A stretch of 64,000 nucleotides of DNA from JABCPE02 sp963518845 (GCA_963518845.1 CAUQKV010000007.1:1-64000), one strand, 5' to 3'. Counted from the first letter of the stretch, positions 25,914 through 34,810 are shown. Numbers and translations: made by a program. The notes: generated by a model from the sequence alone, not told the origin.

Positions 25914-26363
25914 CTAACTTTTCGTTTTGCTGTCCATCACTATCGTTACAGGGCCGTCATTGAGGAGGGAGACTTTCATGTCTGCACCGAAAATTCCGCT
26001 CTCGGTTTTTAAGCCTGATTTCTTGATGAGGTCTTTGAAATACTCAAACAGAGGAACAGCTTTTTCTGGTTTTGCGGCTTTTATAAAAGATGGACGATTT
26101 CCTTTTTTGTAATCGGCAAGCAGCGTAAACTGGCCTACACACAGTATTTCTCCATTTATATCTTTTACCGAGAGATTCATTTTCCCTTCCTCATCGCTGA
26201 AAATTCTCAAATCAATGATTTTCTTTGCGAGCCAGCCTGCATCTTCTTGGTAATCTTCTTCTTCCACGCCTACAAGGAGCAAAAGCCCTTTGGAGATTTC
26301 GCCAGTGATTTCATTATTTACTTTTACGGAAGCTTCTGATACTCTTTGGATTACGATTTTCAT
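25914..26363 (-). CDS. dtd: D-aminoacyl-tRNA deacylase
   Basis: A 149-residue Dtd that removes D-amino acids (and glycine) from mischarged tRNA. The N-terminus MKIVIQRVSEASVKV, the catalytic-region VGQFTLLADYKKGNRP (the family usually has SQFTL) and the C-terminal cross-subunit motif NDGPVTIVMD are all visible. Works as a dimer in the cytoplasm. It lies 4 bases after a lipoprotein gene on the same strand. Confidence 0.93.
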   Translation of the reverse strand: MKIVIQRVSEASVKVNNEITGEISKGLLLLVGVEEEDYQEDAGWLAKKIIDLRIFSDEEGKMNLSVKDINGEILCVGQFTLLADYKKGNRPSFIKAAKPEKAVPLFEYFKDLIKKSGLKTESGIFGADMKVSLLNDGPVTIVMDSKTKS

Positions 26364-26367
26364 AAGT

Positions 26368-26820
26368 TTAATAATATATTAAAAGTTCGCCCGTAGCGGC
26401 ATTGTAACTATAATCATAAGATTTAGGAGGCAGTCCAGAGCCTTTTATAGGCGTTCCATCTTGTAAAATCCATTCAGCGCCGTCTTTTGGGCAGACGATT
26501 TTGATATTGTTTTGAACTTCCAGTGTAGTATTCGTGTCAGGGCAGAGGTGTGGCGCGTTTCGGTCATACACCTTGAAGCCAGTTCCTGTATTTACTACAA
26601 TCAGTCCGCGTGTGCCACTCTGCTGTTCATTGATGTAAATCCAACCACCCATTGTGTTTAAATTTCTATAAGCAGGAAGATTAGTATACAGCTGAACATT
26701 GATAATCTGACTAGGAAAGCAGCCCACGGTCTCGGCTCTACTTTCACAGGAAATAACAAGGGATAACAAACTGAAAACTAATAAAATAAAAAAGGCTTTT
26801 AATACGCTAAATATTTTCAT
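26368..26820 (-). CDS. Small Rieske-like lipoprotein
   Basis: About 150 residues; the ATG at 26820 (MKIFSVLKAF) gives a lipoprotein signal with lipobox SLVISC. The mature part has two cysteine positions spaced as in Rieske folds (APHLCPD and VCPKDGAEW), but the paired ligand histidines of a true 2Fe-2S Rieske centre are not both evident, so cluster binding is doubtful. Similar proteins in flavobacteria are annotated as hypothetical. Immediately upstream of dtd and likely co-transcribed with it. Confidence 0.6.
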   Translation of the reverse strand: MKIFSVLKAFFILLVFSLLSLVISCESRAETVGCFPSQIINVQLYTNLPAYRNLNTMGGWIYINEQQSGTRGLIVVNTGTGFKVYDRNAPHLCPDTNTTLEVQNNIKIVCPKDGAEWILQDGTPIKGSGLPPKSYDYSYNAATGELLIYY

Positions 26821-26837
26821 AATCAGAAAAAATTTTT

Positions 26838-26845
26838 TATCTTTG
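26838..26845 (+). promoter_or_regulatory. -7 box of greA
   Basis: TATCTTTG fits TAnnTTTG and precedes the greA ATG by 87 nt, leaving a long leader with a hairpin. Confidence 0.45.
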
Positions 26846-26874
26846 TCCAAGTAAAGTTAGTTAAAATTTAAAAG

Positions 26875-26901
26875 TATCCGGCAAAGGTCGGATATTTTAT
26901 T
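26875..26901 (+). other. Hairpin in the greA leader
   Basis: TATCCG (26875-26880) pairs with CGGATA (26889-26894), followed by TTTTATTATTT. It looks like a weak terminator or attenuator between the -7 box and greA. Confidence 0.4.
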
Positions 26902-26932
26902 ATTTATTTAACACAAATAAAAGAAAAAAATC

Positions 26933-27400
26933 ATGAATTATGTTACAAAAGAAGGCTTAGCAAAAATGAAGGCCGAGCTAGAGCAGTTGGAATCAATAGA
27001 GAGACCAAAAATCACTCAACAGATTGCAGAAGCAAGAGACAAAGGAGACCTTTCTGAAAATGCTGAGTATGATGCAGCAAAGGAAGCACAAGGACTTTTG
27101 GAGCTGAAAATATCCAAATTACAGGATATAATAGCAAATTCTAAAATCATAGAAGAAAACCAGATAGACACATCTAAAGTATCTATCCTTACGACTGTAA
27201 GACTAAAAAATAACGCAACCAAAGCCGAGCAGAAATTCACATTAGTTCCTGATAATGAGAGTGATCTGAAGGCTAATAAAATATCTGTAAATACTCCTAT
27301 TGCCAAAGGGCTTTTAGGGAAGACTGTAGGCGAAATAGCAGAAATAGTGCTTCCTAATGGGAACAAACTTTCGTTCGAAGTTTTAGAAATTACAATTTAG
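26933..27400 (+). CDS. greA: Transcription elongation factor GreA
   Basis: A 155-residue GreA that rescues backtracked RNA polymerase by stimulating transcript cleavage. The N-terminal antiparallel coiled coil carries the acidic tip GDLSENAEYDAAKEAQ (residues about 42-57) that reaches into the polymerase; the C-terminal FKBP-like domain ends with TPIAKGLLGKTVGEIAEI. Length is normal. The HIT-family gene follows 48 nt later. Confidence 0.95.
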   Translation: MNYVTKEGLAKMKAELEQLESIERPKITQQIAEARDKGDLSENAEYDAAKEAQGLLELKISKLQDIIANSKIIEENQIDTSKVSILTTVRLKNNATKAEQKFTLVPDNESDLKANKISVNTPIAKGLLGKTVGEIAEIVLPNGNKLSFEVLEITI

Positions 27401-27448
27401 TCTTTTAGCTAAATTAAAATAAATAGTAAAACCTTAATAATCAATAAA

Positions 27449-27838
27449 ATGGCTTCAATTTTCACAAAAATAATCAATGGCGAAATTCCGTGCTACAAGA
27501 TAGCAGAGGATGAACATCATTTGGCGTTTTTAGATATTATGCCGATAGCCAAAGGGCATACATTGGTAATTCCTAAAAAAGAAGTGGATTTTATTTTTGA
27601 TATGGAAGAAGAGGAGCATAAAAGGCTCTGGGCATTTGCACAAGAAGTAGCCAAAAAAGTAAAAGCTGCGATTCCGTGTGTGAAAGTGGGCGTAGCCGTA
27701 GTAGGGCTGGAAGTTCCGCACACGCATATTCACCTCGTTCCTATCAACGAAATCAAAGATTTGAATTTTACTAATGAAAAACTGAAATTCACAGAAGAGG
27801 AATTCAGAGAAATTCAAAAAGCAATAATAGGGCAATAA
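27449..27838 (+). CDS. HIT-family hydrolase
   Basis: A 129-residue histidine-triad protein with FTKIINGEIPCYKI at the N-terminus and the triad HTHIHLVP near residue 92. HIT proteins hydrolyse nucleoside phosphoramidates or dinucleotides; the exact substrate is unknown. It lies between greA and clpX on the same strand. Confidence 0.93.
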   Translation: MASIFTKIINGEIPCYKIAEDEHHLAFLDIMPIAKGHTLVIPKKEVDFIFDMEEEEHKRLWAFAQEVAKKVKAAIPCVKVGVAVVGLEVPHTHIHLVPINEIKDLNFTNEKLKFTEEEFREIQKAIIGQ

Positions 27839-27851
27839 TCACTAAAATTAC

Positions 27852-27885
27852 AAACTTCAATAAATTCTTATTGGAGTTTATTTAT
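27852..27885 (+). terminator. Hairpin between HIT gene and clpX
   Basis: AAACTTCAATAA (27852-27863) and TTATTGGAGTTT (27868-27879) form a 12-bp stem with one G-U pair and a 4-nt loop, followed by a T-rich tail. It probably ends the greA-HIT transcript. Confidence 0.6.
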
Positions 27886-27908
27886 TCATAAAAACAAAAA
27901 AGAATTAG

Positions 27909-29099
27909 ATGAATCCTAACCAATGTTCCTTTTGTGGAAGAAATAAGAATGAGGTATCTGTTTTGGTCTCTGGTCAGAATGGGTTTATTTGCAACTACTG
28001 TATAGAGCAGGCTCACACCATAGTGAAAGAGACTGACGAGCAAGAAAATAAAAATCATTCATCTGTAAAAACTTCGGCTCAGCTAAAGAAACCGAGAGAA
28101 ATCAAGGAATTTTTGGATGAATATGTAATAGGGCAGGACCAAGCGAAAAAACAGCTTTCGATAGCGGTTTATAATCATTACAAAAGACTGGCTCACAATG
28201 CAGATGAAAATAAATCTGTAGAGATAGAGAAATCTAACATCATCATGGTGGGAGAGACAGGAACAGGAAAAACGCTCTTGGCTAAAACTATCGCCAGACA
28301 GCTGGAAGTTCCGTTCTGTATCGTAGATGCTACGGTTCTTACAGAGGCAGGCTATGTAGGGGAGGATGTGGAAAGTATTCTGTCTAGACTGCTGATGGTG
28401 TCTGATTATGATGTAGAAAAAGCCGAAAGAGGCATCGTTTTTATAGATGAAATAGATAAAATCGCTAGAAAATCGGATAATCCGAGTTTGACTCGTGATG
28501 TATCTGGGGAAGGCGTTCAGCAGGGACTTTTGAAACTTTTAGAAGGAAGTATTGTAAATGTACCGCCACAAGGAGGGAGAAAGCACCCAGACCAAAAATA
28601 CATTCAGGTAAATACTCAGAACATTCTATTCATCGCAGGAGGAGCGTTTGATGGTATCAAAGAAATCATTGAACGAAGAATGAACAAGCAGGCGATAGGT
28701 TTCAGTTCGGAGAAGACGAATAAGGTGGATGATGATTCCTATATTTTAGATAAATTGGATGCTACGGATTTGAGGAATTTTGGTCTTATCCCAGAACTTT
28801 TGGGGCGTTTCCCTATCGTGACACATTTGGATAAACTAGATGAAGCAACTATGCTCAGAATCCTAAGCGAGCCTAAAAACTCTATTATCAATCAGTTTAT
28901 AGAACTATTCAGACTAGATGGAGTGGAGCTGAGTTTCACCGAAGGCGCTTTACAAAAAATAGTAAAAGAAACGATGGAAAAAGGTCTAGGAGCGAGAGGA
29001 TTGAGAGGAACGACCGAAAAAGTTTTGGAAAAATACATGTATGACATAGACCAGCTCGGAGGTTCATTGGTCATAGATGAAAGCAAAATAGAATTTTAA
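27909..29099 (+). CDS. clpX: ATP-dependent Clp protease ATP-binding subunit ClpX
   Basis: A 396-residue AAA+ unfoldase. The N-terminal zinc finger (CSFC...CNYC, residues about 6-32), Walker A GETGTGKT (about 116), pore loop GYVGED, Walker B VFIDEIDKI, the ClpP-docking loop AIGF (about 257) and the C-terminal sensor-2 region GLGARGLRG are all present. It delivers substrates to ClpP, which is not in this window. A palindromic terminator follows. Confidence 0.97.
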   Translation: MNPNQCSFCGRNKNEVSVLVSGQNGFICNYCIEQAHTIVKETDEQENKNHSSVKTSAQLKKPREIKEFLDEYVIGQDQAKKQLSIAVYNHYKRLAHNADENKSVEIEKSNIIMVGETGTGKTLLAKTIARQLEVPFCIVDATVLTEAGYVGEDVESILSRLLMVSDYDVEKAERGIVFIDEIDKIARKSDNPSLTRDVSGEGVQQGLLKLLEGSIVNVPPQGGRKHPDQKYIQVNTQNILFIAGGAFDGIKEIIERRMNKQAIGFSSEKTNKVDDDSYILDKLDATDLRNFGLIPELLGRFPIVTHLDKLDEATMLRILSEPKNSIINQFIELFRLDGVELSFTEGALQKIVKETMEKGLGARGLRGTTEKVLEKYMYDIDQLGGSLVIDESKIEF

Positions 29100-29120
29100 T
29101 ATTCACATTAAAAAATAAAA

Positions 29121-29147
29121 AGCAGGAAATATTTCCTGCTTTATTAT
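29121..29147. terminator. Bidirectional terminator clpX / glyS
   Basis: AGCAGGAAAT and ATTTCCTGCT (29121-29140) form a perfect 20-nt palindrome with A-rich sequence before and T-rich sequence after, between convergent genes. Confidence 0.8.
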
Positions 29148-30940
29148 TAAATCTTACTAAGTAAGTTTCTGAAATTCACTTTATTATCTATGATTTGTCT
29201 CAATTCAGAAACCGCTACACGCTCCTGCTCCATAGTATCGCGGTGTCTTATCGTTACCGTGTGGTCAGTCAGGGTGTCATGGTCTATGGTAATACAGAAA
29301 GGCGTTCCTATGGCATCCTGTCTTCTGTATCGCTTACCGATGCTATCTTTGTCTTCATAGATAAGATTGAAATCATATTTCAAATCATTGAAGATTTTTT
29401 CTGCATATTCTCCCATTCCATCTTTTTTCATCAGTGGTAAAATGGCAGCCTTTACAGGAGCAAGGGCTGGCGGCAAGGACAATACCGTTCTCTCCGAACC
29501 ATCTTCTAAAACTTCATCTTTCAGGCAGTGAGAGAATAAAGCTAGGAATAATCGGTCTAATCCTACCGAAGTTTCCACCACATACGGAACATAGCTTTCG
29601 TTTCTTTCTGGGTCAAAATATTGTAATTTTTTCCCTGAATATCTTTCGTGAGCCGAAAGGTCAAAATCCGTTCTGGAATGAATTCCTTCCAATTCTTTAA
29701 ACCCAAATGGGAATTTGAATTCTATATCCGCTGCTGCATTGGCATAGTGAGCCAGTTTTTCGTGGTCGTGGAATTTGTAGTTTTCCTCGCCAAGACCAAG
29801 GGCAAGGTGCCAGTTTAGTCTCTTTTGTTTCCATTCTTCATAGAATTTTAGTTCCGTTCCTGGCGGCACGAAAAACTGCATTTCCATTTGTTCAAATTCT
29901 CTCATTCTGAAAATAAACTGTCTCGCAACAATCTCATTTCTAAATGCTTTACCAATCTGTGCAATCCCGAAAGGAAGTTTGTGGCGTGATGTTTTCTGAA
30001 CATTCAGATAATTCACGAAAATCCCTTGCGCCGTTTCTGGACGAAGGTAAAGATCCATCGCGTTCTCGGCAGCAGCTCCTAATTTAGTCCCGAACATCAG
30101 GTTAAACTGTCTTACTTCTGTCCAGTTTTTAGAACCAGTGTCTGGGTCGGCTATTTCCAGTTCTTCTATCAGGGCTTTTACATCGGCTAGGTCGTTATTG
30201 TCCAGCGATTTAGCCATTCTGGAGAGGATGTTTCTACTATTAAATAGTTTTTCGAAAATTCTGTCATTGGCTAAAATAAATTCTAAACAATTTGTTACAG
30301 CGGTAATAACAGCAGATTCATATTCAGTAGATGGAATGATTCCATGTTTAGTGGCAAGTTCAAATACCCACTCCTCATAAATTTTTTTTAATTCTTCATT
30401 ATTCTCCCCTAAAAGTTGATTTATGCTTAACGCAGACAAGTAAGAAACTAACTTTTTAAATTCTTTTTTAAACTCACTATAATTAGTAATGATATAATTA
30501 TTTTTATATACATTATAATAACTCTCAAAGTAAGCCTTACTCTCCGAAAAATCTTTAAAAGGAGATTCTTTTTTAGAAAAATCTTTTACTGCTTTATCTT
30601 CTAATTTAGCACAATAATCCTCAATCAAAACATCAGCACGGAAACGCTTTTTGCTGTCTTTGTTGTCTATCAGTGGGTCGTTGAAGGCATCCACATGCCC
30701 GCTCGCCTTCCAAATGGTAGGGTGCATAAAGATAGCGCTGTCCAGCCCTACGATGTTTTCATTGAGCTGAATCATCGCTTTCCACCAATATTGTTTGATA
30801 TTGTTTTTTAGTTCTATACCATTTTGTCCGTAGTCGTATATTGCAGAAAGTCCATCATAAATCTCACTAGAAGGGAAAATAAATCCATATTCCTTGGCGT
30901 GAGAAATCACTTTCTTAAAAACATCTTCTTGCTTTGCCAT
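29147..30940 (-). CDS. glyS: Glycine--tRNA ligase with large insertion
   Basis: A class II, single-chain (Thermus/eukaryote-type) glycyl-tRNA synthetase of 597 residues. Conserved parts are recognisable: YDYGQNGIELKNNIKQ, WKASGHVDAFNDPL, the class II motif 2 region FRNEIVARQFIFRMREFEQMEM split around residue 320, and the C-terminal anticodon-binding domain ending in RNLLSKI. Family members in flavobacteria are, from memory, about 500-515 residues. The excess lies at about residues 118-238 (30227-30589), a helical, AT-rich stretch before RMAKSLDNNDLADVKAL. The CxxC zinc knuckles of other GlyRS are absent here. The start has a good promoter upstream. Confidence 0.93.
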   Translation of the reverse strand: MAKQEDVFKKVISHAKEYGFIFPSSEIYDGLSAIYDYGQNGIELKNNIKQYWWKAMIQLNENIVGLDSAIFMHPTIWKASGHVDAFNDPLIDNKDSKKRFRADVLIEDYCAKLEDKAVKDFSKKESPFKDFSESKAYFESYYNVYKNNYIITNYSEFKKEFKKLVSYLSALSINQLLGENNEELKKIYEEWVFELATKHGIIPSTEYESAVITAVTNCLEFILANDRIFEKLFNSRNILSRMAKSLDNNDLADVKALIEELEIADPDTGSKNWTEVRQFNLMFGTKLGAAAENAMDLYLRPETAQGIFVNYLNVQKTSRHKLPFGIAQIGKAFRNEIVARQFIFRMREFEQMEMQFFVPPGTELKFYEEWKQKRLNWHLALGLGEENYKFHDHEKLAHYANAAADIEFKFPFGFKELEGIHSRTDFDLSAHERYSGKKLQYFDPERNESYVPYVVETSVGLDRLFLALFSHCLKDEVLEDGSERTVLSLPPALAPVKAAILPLMKKDGMGEYAEKIFNDLKYDFNLIYEDKDSIGKRYRRQDAIGTPFCITIDHDTLTDHTVTIRHRDTMEQERVAVSELRQIIDNKVNFRNLLSKI

Positions 30941-30956
30941 CGTTAAAAAATTTATG

Positions 30957-30991
30957 CAAAAATAAGGATTTTAGTTTAATATTCTATACAA
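30957..30991 (-). promoter_or_regulatory. Putative promoter of glyS
   Basis: On the minus strand TTG (30991-30989) and TATTTTTG (30964-30957) are separated by 24 nt. The -33 part lies in the T-tail of the terminator of the upstream gene. The ATG is 16 nt after the -7 box. Confidence 0.5.
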
Positions 30992-31022
30992 AAAAACACC
31001 CTCTGAATGGAGAGTGTTTTTT
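30989..31022 (-). terminator. Terminator of the surface-protein gene
   Basis: On the minus strand AAAAACAC and GTGTTTTT arms with inner CTC/GAG pairing form a hairpin ending in a T-run, just after the stop codon at 31038. Confidence 0.7.
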
Positions 31023-31037
31023 ATTTTCAATGTTTTT

Positions 31038-31856
31038 TTATTCTAATTTTTTTAGGAAGTTATCTAATTGGGTTGTATAAGTAGTATTATTAGGTCCTAT
31101 TCCTTCAGGCTGACCATTTTGATCAAATTTAATTTCAGTGAAATTAACAGCATCTCTTTTACCTACCAATAGAGTAATTACCCAAGTACCATCTACTAGG
31201 TTTCCAATAGCAGTACTACCTGAAGTAAACTCATAAGAACCTATATTAGGATAATCTGCATATATACCCCAATTTGATCCAGTTTTCGTTAATAGTACTG
31301 TAGCAGGAGCTGTTGTAACACCATATTTATTACCACCATGGGCTACACTAGGAGTGTTGCTGCCTCCTCTCAGCATTACTATACCACCACTAGCAGGTGC
31401 TGGCATTTTGAAAGAGTAGCTCATAATAGCTACGGCATATTTATTATAATCAATACCTGTATCAAATTTTCTAATATAGTCACCATTTACCTTATCAATA
31501 GTAAGGGTAAGGATACTCATATTGTGGATAGGAAGCCCTTTGTATACATCACCTACTTTATCTACTACAAGAGGTCTGTAATCTGTGTAATTGGTAGTAG
31601 TTGCTGTATTTCCACCTAAGTCAGCATCCATATCAGAACGAATATTCTTGCTATATATAGGTGCATCTACCAGCCTAAGAAGAGGTTTTCCATCATTAGC
31701 AGTAGAGTTTTTTATAGTTAGTGTTCTTGTAGGAATAGTGGTATTGATTCCTACTTTTTGTCCTGTTTTACCAGCAGCTTTTGTTTCATTAATAACTTGG
31801 GCATTTATAGATACTCCTCCCAATAATAAACCTAATAGTAAAATTTTATTTGTCAT
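31038..31856 (-). CDS. Secreted surface/appendage-like protein
   Basis: About 272 residues. The ATG at 31856 gives a clear signal peptide (MTNKILLLGLLLGGVSINAQ); the upstream frame is AT-rich noise. The mature protein starts with the motif QKVGINTTIPTRTLTI, typical of flavobacterial extracellular proteins with a VGINT repeat start, followed by a beta-rich body (LLRLVDAP, GVTTAPATVLLTK) and no known enzymatic motif. It has its own promoter and terminator. Surface location is inferred from the signal peptide and composition. Confidence 0.6.
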   Translation of the reverse strand: MTNKILLLGLLLGGVSINAQVINETKAAGKTGQKVGINTTIPTRTLTIKNSTANDGKPLLRLVDAPIYSKNIRSDMDADLGGNTATTTNYTDYRPLVVDKVGDVYKGLPIHNMSILTLTIDKVNGDYIRKFDTGIDYNKYAVAIMSYSFKMPAPASGGIVMLRGGSNTPSVAHGGNKYGVTTAPATVLLTKTGSNWGIYADYPNIGSYEFTSGSTAIGNLVDGTWVITLLVGKRDAVNFTEIKFDQNGQPEGIGPNNTTYTTQLDNFLKKLE

Positions 31857-31875
31857 AAGTGTAAATTTAAGGTCG

Positions 31876-31883
31876 CAAATATA
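31876..31883 (-). promoter_or_regulatory. -7 box of surface-protein gene
   Basis: On the minus strand TATATTTG, followed by CG, is a perfect match 19 nt upstream of the ATG at 31856. Confidence 0.5.
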
Positions 31884-31958
31884 CAATAAAAAATTAAAAT
31901 GAAAAATTGAACACATAAACTATATCAATTGTTACCATTGATAAAATTTAAGGAAGTA

Positions 31959-32447
31959 TTATTTTTGGATTTTTTTCATCATTTTCTCCACGAAGAGATA
32001 GGCAGCAGGGCAAATGATGGTGTTTTTAATCGTGAGATGATTGATTTGGTAGATTTTCTTGCGGTCGGTATGTGGATATTCACGGCAGGCTTTTGGGCGG
32101 ATATCGTAGATAAGGCAGGTGTTATCCTCTGCAAGAAAAGGGCAGGGAAGGCATTGCAGCACCTTGTCATTGTCCTCATCTACGCGGAGATATTTCTTCT
32201 CAAAATCAGCAGGAGAAAGGCGCAAATGTTTAGAAATCCGCTCTATGTCTTTTTCTGTAAAGAGTGGGCCTGTGGTTTTACAGCAGTTGGCACAGCTGAG
32301 ACAATCTATCTCACTGAAAACTTCTTCATGGGTGTCCAAAGTGATGTAGTCCAAGTTCTTAGGCGGTTTCTTTTTCAGGTTGTCTAAGAATTTTTTGTGC
32401 TCTTTTTGTTTGGCTAGTGCCTGTTTTTTATAAAAATCTAAATCCAA
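31959..32447 (-). CDS. YkgJ-family cysteine-cluster protein
   Basis: About 162 residues with eight-plus conserved cysteines: DCLSCANCCKTTGPLF, LPCPFL, CLIYDIRPKACREYP and IICPA, the pattern of YkgJ/UPF0153 zinc- or iron-cluster proteins. The molecular role is unknown. I choose the TTG at 32447 (MDLDFYKKQ) because the family N-terminus starts there and because a -7 box (TATTTTTG) lies inside the longer frame that begins with ATG at 32477. Confidence 0.8.
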   Translation of the reverse strand: MDLDFYKKQALAKQKEHKKFLDNLKKKPPKNLDYITLDTHEEVFSEIDCLSCANCCKTTGPLFTEKDIERISKHLRLSPADFEKKYLRVDEDNDKVLQCLPCPFLAEDNTCLIYDIRPKACREYPHTDRKKIYQINHLTIKNTIICPAAYLFVEKMMKKIQK

Positions 32448-32466
32448 TTTCTGCTCATTATTTTCG

Positions 32467-32474
32467 CAAAAATA
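32467..32474 (-). promoter_or_regulatory. -7 box inside the longer YkgJ frame
   Basis: On the minus strand TATTTTTG (32474-32467), followed by CG, overlaps codons 2-4 of the longest frame, so transcription should begin downstream of the ATG at 32477. Confidence 0.5.
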
Positions 32475-32478
32475 CATA

Positions 32479-32514
32479 AAAAAATCTACGAGAAAATTTC
32501 CCGTAGATTTTTAT
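32479..32514 (-). terminator. Terminator of the S46 peptidase gene
   Basis: AAAATCTACG (32481-32490) pairs with CGTAGATTTT (32502-32511), with inner GAAA/TTTC pairing and, on the minus strand, a T-run after the stem. It follows the peptidase stop at 32532. Confidence 0.8.
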
Positions 32515-32531
32515 AATTGTTATGAAAAAAA

Positions 32532-34655
32532 CTATTTCACGATTGTCATTTCATCGATGAGGTGTTTAGCACCAGCGTATTTGTCAATTACCCAAAGTAC
32601 AAAACGAGCATCCACATTGATGGTTCTTTGTAGAGCTGGTTCGAAAACAATATCTCCACTCAGCGCCTCGCTGTTTCCATCAAAAGCAAGACCGATAAGG
32701 TGTCCTTCAGCATTGATGATAGGCGAACCAGAGTTTCCTCCTGTGATATCATTATTAGAAAGGAAGTTCACCGGAAGGTATCCTTTTTTGTCTTTGTATA
32801 ATCCGTAGTCTTTCTTTTTATGAAGGTCAAGAAGTCTTTGCGGAAGGTCAAATTCCTCATCACCTTTTTTGTATTTAGCTACCATTCCTGTAAGGTCTGT
32901 GTAGTAGTTGTCTTTCACGCCGTGGTATTTTCTGTCTTTTCTGAAAGGCAGTTTGTCTACAGAACCGTAGGTAAGTCTCATCGTAGAGTTAGCATCAGGG
33001 TAGAATTTCTTGTTAGGGTGAGATTTTCTAAGCCCGTCCAAGAAAAGTCTAGTGTTTTCTGCGAATTTCTCTTCGTCTTGCTTGTATTTATTGGCAATCA
33101 TCTGAGCTTCAGCTGCTAAAATAGAAGAGAACTGATATAATGGGTTTTTCTCCAACATTCGTTTTTTAGGATTGTTGATAAAGTTTAAAACATTCTCTTT
33201 AGAATCAAAAAGACCGCTAGGAGAAAATTCATTTGGATTAGTAAATCTGATGATAGGCAATTGGTGGTTTATATCTACTTTGTTTTTATAAAGTGTAAGC
33301 AATGTCACGAAAAGGTCAGCTTCTACTTGTGGATGAAAGTCTTCGTAGATGCTTTCCACTTCTTTTATTAGTTTTGCTTTCATAGCAGCCTGCCCATTAG
33401 CATCTTGGTCAGCATAAACAGCCAATTTGTTTCCTAATACATATGGCATATTGATGTAAGCTGCTCTTCTGCTCATCAGTCTTAGATAGTTTAATTCTAC
33501 GTTTCTTTCGTTAGTTTTTGCGTAGTATTCTTCTATTTCTTTCAGAACATTACCATAAGTTGCCTTGTTTTCTGGCTTATCAGCCCATGCTTGGAATACT
33601 TTTTCCAAATCTTGTTTCGCGTTGATGGTTTTGTTTTTCAAAACAGCTTCTATCGTTCCAGCTCTATTTTTCCAGTAGTTAGCCGTGCTGGAGTAAGAAC
33701 TTGCATAGTCCAAACGGATAGCTTGGTCTTTGTCCATGTATTTTTTCATCACATCCATAGCTGCTTTAGAAGCATCTACCCAAGCTGGATAATCCTTGGT
33801 AATCAATTGGTTGATTCCATAAGAAGTCAAATATCTGTTCGTTCTCCCTGGGTATCCCATAATCATAGTGAAATCATTAGGTTTGATACCTTTTAGAGAA
33901 ACAGGCAAGTGGTGTTTAGGTTTTAGTGGAACATTGTTTGGAGAGTATTCTGCTGGGTTTCCGTTCGCATCTGCATACACTCTGAAAACTGCAAAATCTC
34001 CTGTGTGTCTTGGCCATTCCCAGTTGTCTGTATCACCACCGAATTTACCAATAGAGTTGGTAGGCGTTCCTACTAATCTGATGTCTTTATAGTCTTGATA
34101 AACAAAATAATAGAACTCATTTCCGTTAAAGAACGAACGAACCACTACAGTGTATTTTCCGTTTTCGTTATTTTCTTTTTCAATCGCTTTAAATTCCTGA
34201 TTGATAATGTCTTGTCTCTGGCTTGCAGACATTTGGTTGTTCAGCTTGGAGTTTATTCTTTCTGTAGCATCTCCCATTCTTACTAGGAATCTTACATACA
34301 GGTCTTTAGCGTGAAGCTCTTCTTTTTTGTTCATCGCCCAGAAACCATTGGTCAAGTGGTCTTTTTGTGGAGTAGAAAGCGCAGCGATAGAGCCATATCC
34401 GCAGTGGTGGTTGGTAAAGATAAGTCCTTCTTTGGACACGATTTCCCCAGTACAAAAACCACCAAAACTTACGATGGCATCTTTCAAACTAGAATTGTTT
34501 ACTGAATAGATTTCCTCTGGGGTCAGTTTCAGCCCTTGTTTCTGCATATCTACGCCGTTCAGCCTTTTGATAAGCATCATAAGCCACATTCCTTCATCAG
34601 CTTTCATTGGAATAAAATTCAGAATGAAGGCAGCTAATAAAAATAGTCGTTTCAT
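32532..34655 (-). CDS. S46-family dipeptidyl peptidase (DPP7/DPP11 type)
   Basis: A 707-residue exported serine peptidase that cuts dipeptides from peptide N-termini. A signal peptide (MKRLFLLAAFILNFIPMKA) is followed by the catalytic His in IFTNHHCGYGSI (about residue 78), and the nucleophile Ser in TGGNSGSPI near residue 645, within the S46 signature GLAFDGNSEALSGDI. These enzymes feed amino-acid use in asaccharolytic Bacteroidota. Whether it prefers hydrophobic (DPP7) or acidic (DPP11) P1 residues cannot be told from the motif alone. Confidence 0.95.
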   Translation of the reverse strand: MKRLFLLAAFILNFIPMKADEGMWLMMLIKRLNGVDMQKQGLKLTPEEIYSVNNSSLKDAIVSFGGFCTGEIVSKEGLIFTNHHCGYGSIAALSTPQKDHLTNGFWAMNKKEELHAKDLYVRFLVRMGDATERINSKLNNQMSASQRQDIINQEFKAIEKENNENGKYTVVVRSFFNGNEFYYFVYQDYKDIRLVGTPTNSIGKFGGDTDNWEWPRHTGDFAVFRVYADANGNPAEYSPNNVPLKPKHHLPVSLKGIKPNDFTMIMGYPGRTNRYLTSYGINQLITKDYPAWVDASKAAMDVMKKYMDKDQAIRLDYASSYSSTANYWKNRAGTIEAVLKNKTINAKQDLEKVFQAWADKPENKATYGNVLKEIEEYYAKTNERNVELNYLRLMSRRAAYINMPYVLGNKLAVYADQDANGQAAMKAKLIKEVESIYEDFHPQVEADLFVTLLTLYKNKVDINHQLPIIRFTNPNEFSPSGLFDSKENVLNFINNPKKRMLEKNPLYQFSSILAAEAQMIANKYKQDEEKFAENTRLFLDGLRKSHPNKKFYPDANSTMRLTYGSVDKLPFRKDRKYHGVKDNYYTDLTGMVAKYKKGDEEFDLPQRLLDLHKKKDYGLYKDKKGYLPVNFLSNNDITGGNSGSPIINAEGHLIGLAFDGNSEALSGDIVFEPALQRTINVDARFVLWVIDKYAGAKHLIDEMTIVK

Positions 34656-34777
34656 TTTTAGAAAAAATTAAATTAATGGGCTAAATTTAAGAATTTTAAA
34701 TGATTTAAAGGGATTATTTTTTCTTTTTTACAAATAAAAAACATTAAATCCTATCCCAAAGAGTAGGAATTATATCT

Positions 34778-34785
34778 TACCTTTG
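34778..34785 (+). promoter_or_regulatory. -7 box of pdxH
   Basis: TACCTTTG matches the -7 consensus and lies 25 nt before the pdxH ATG. Confidence 0.5.
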
Positions 34786-34810
34786 TAGTATAAATTGTAA
34801 ATATTAAAAT

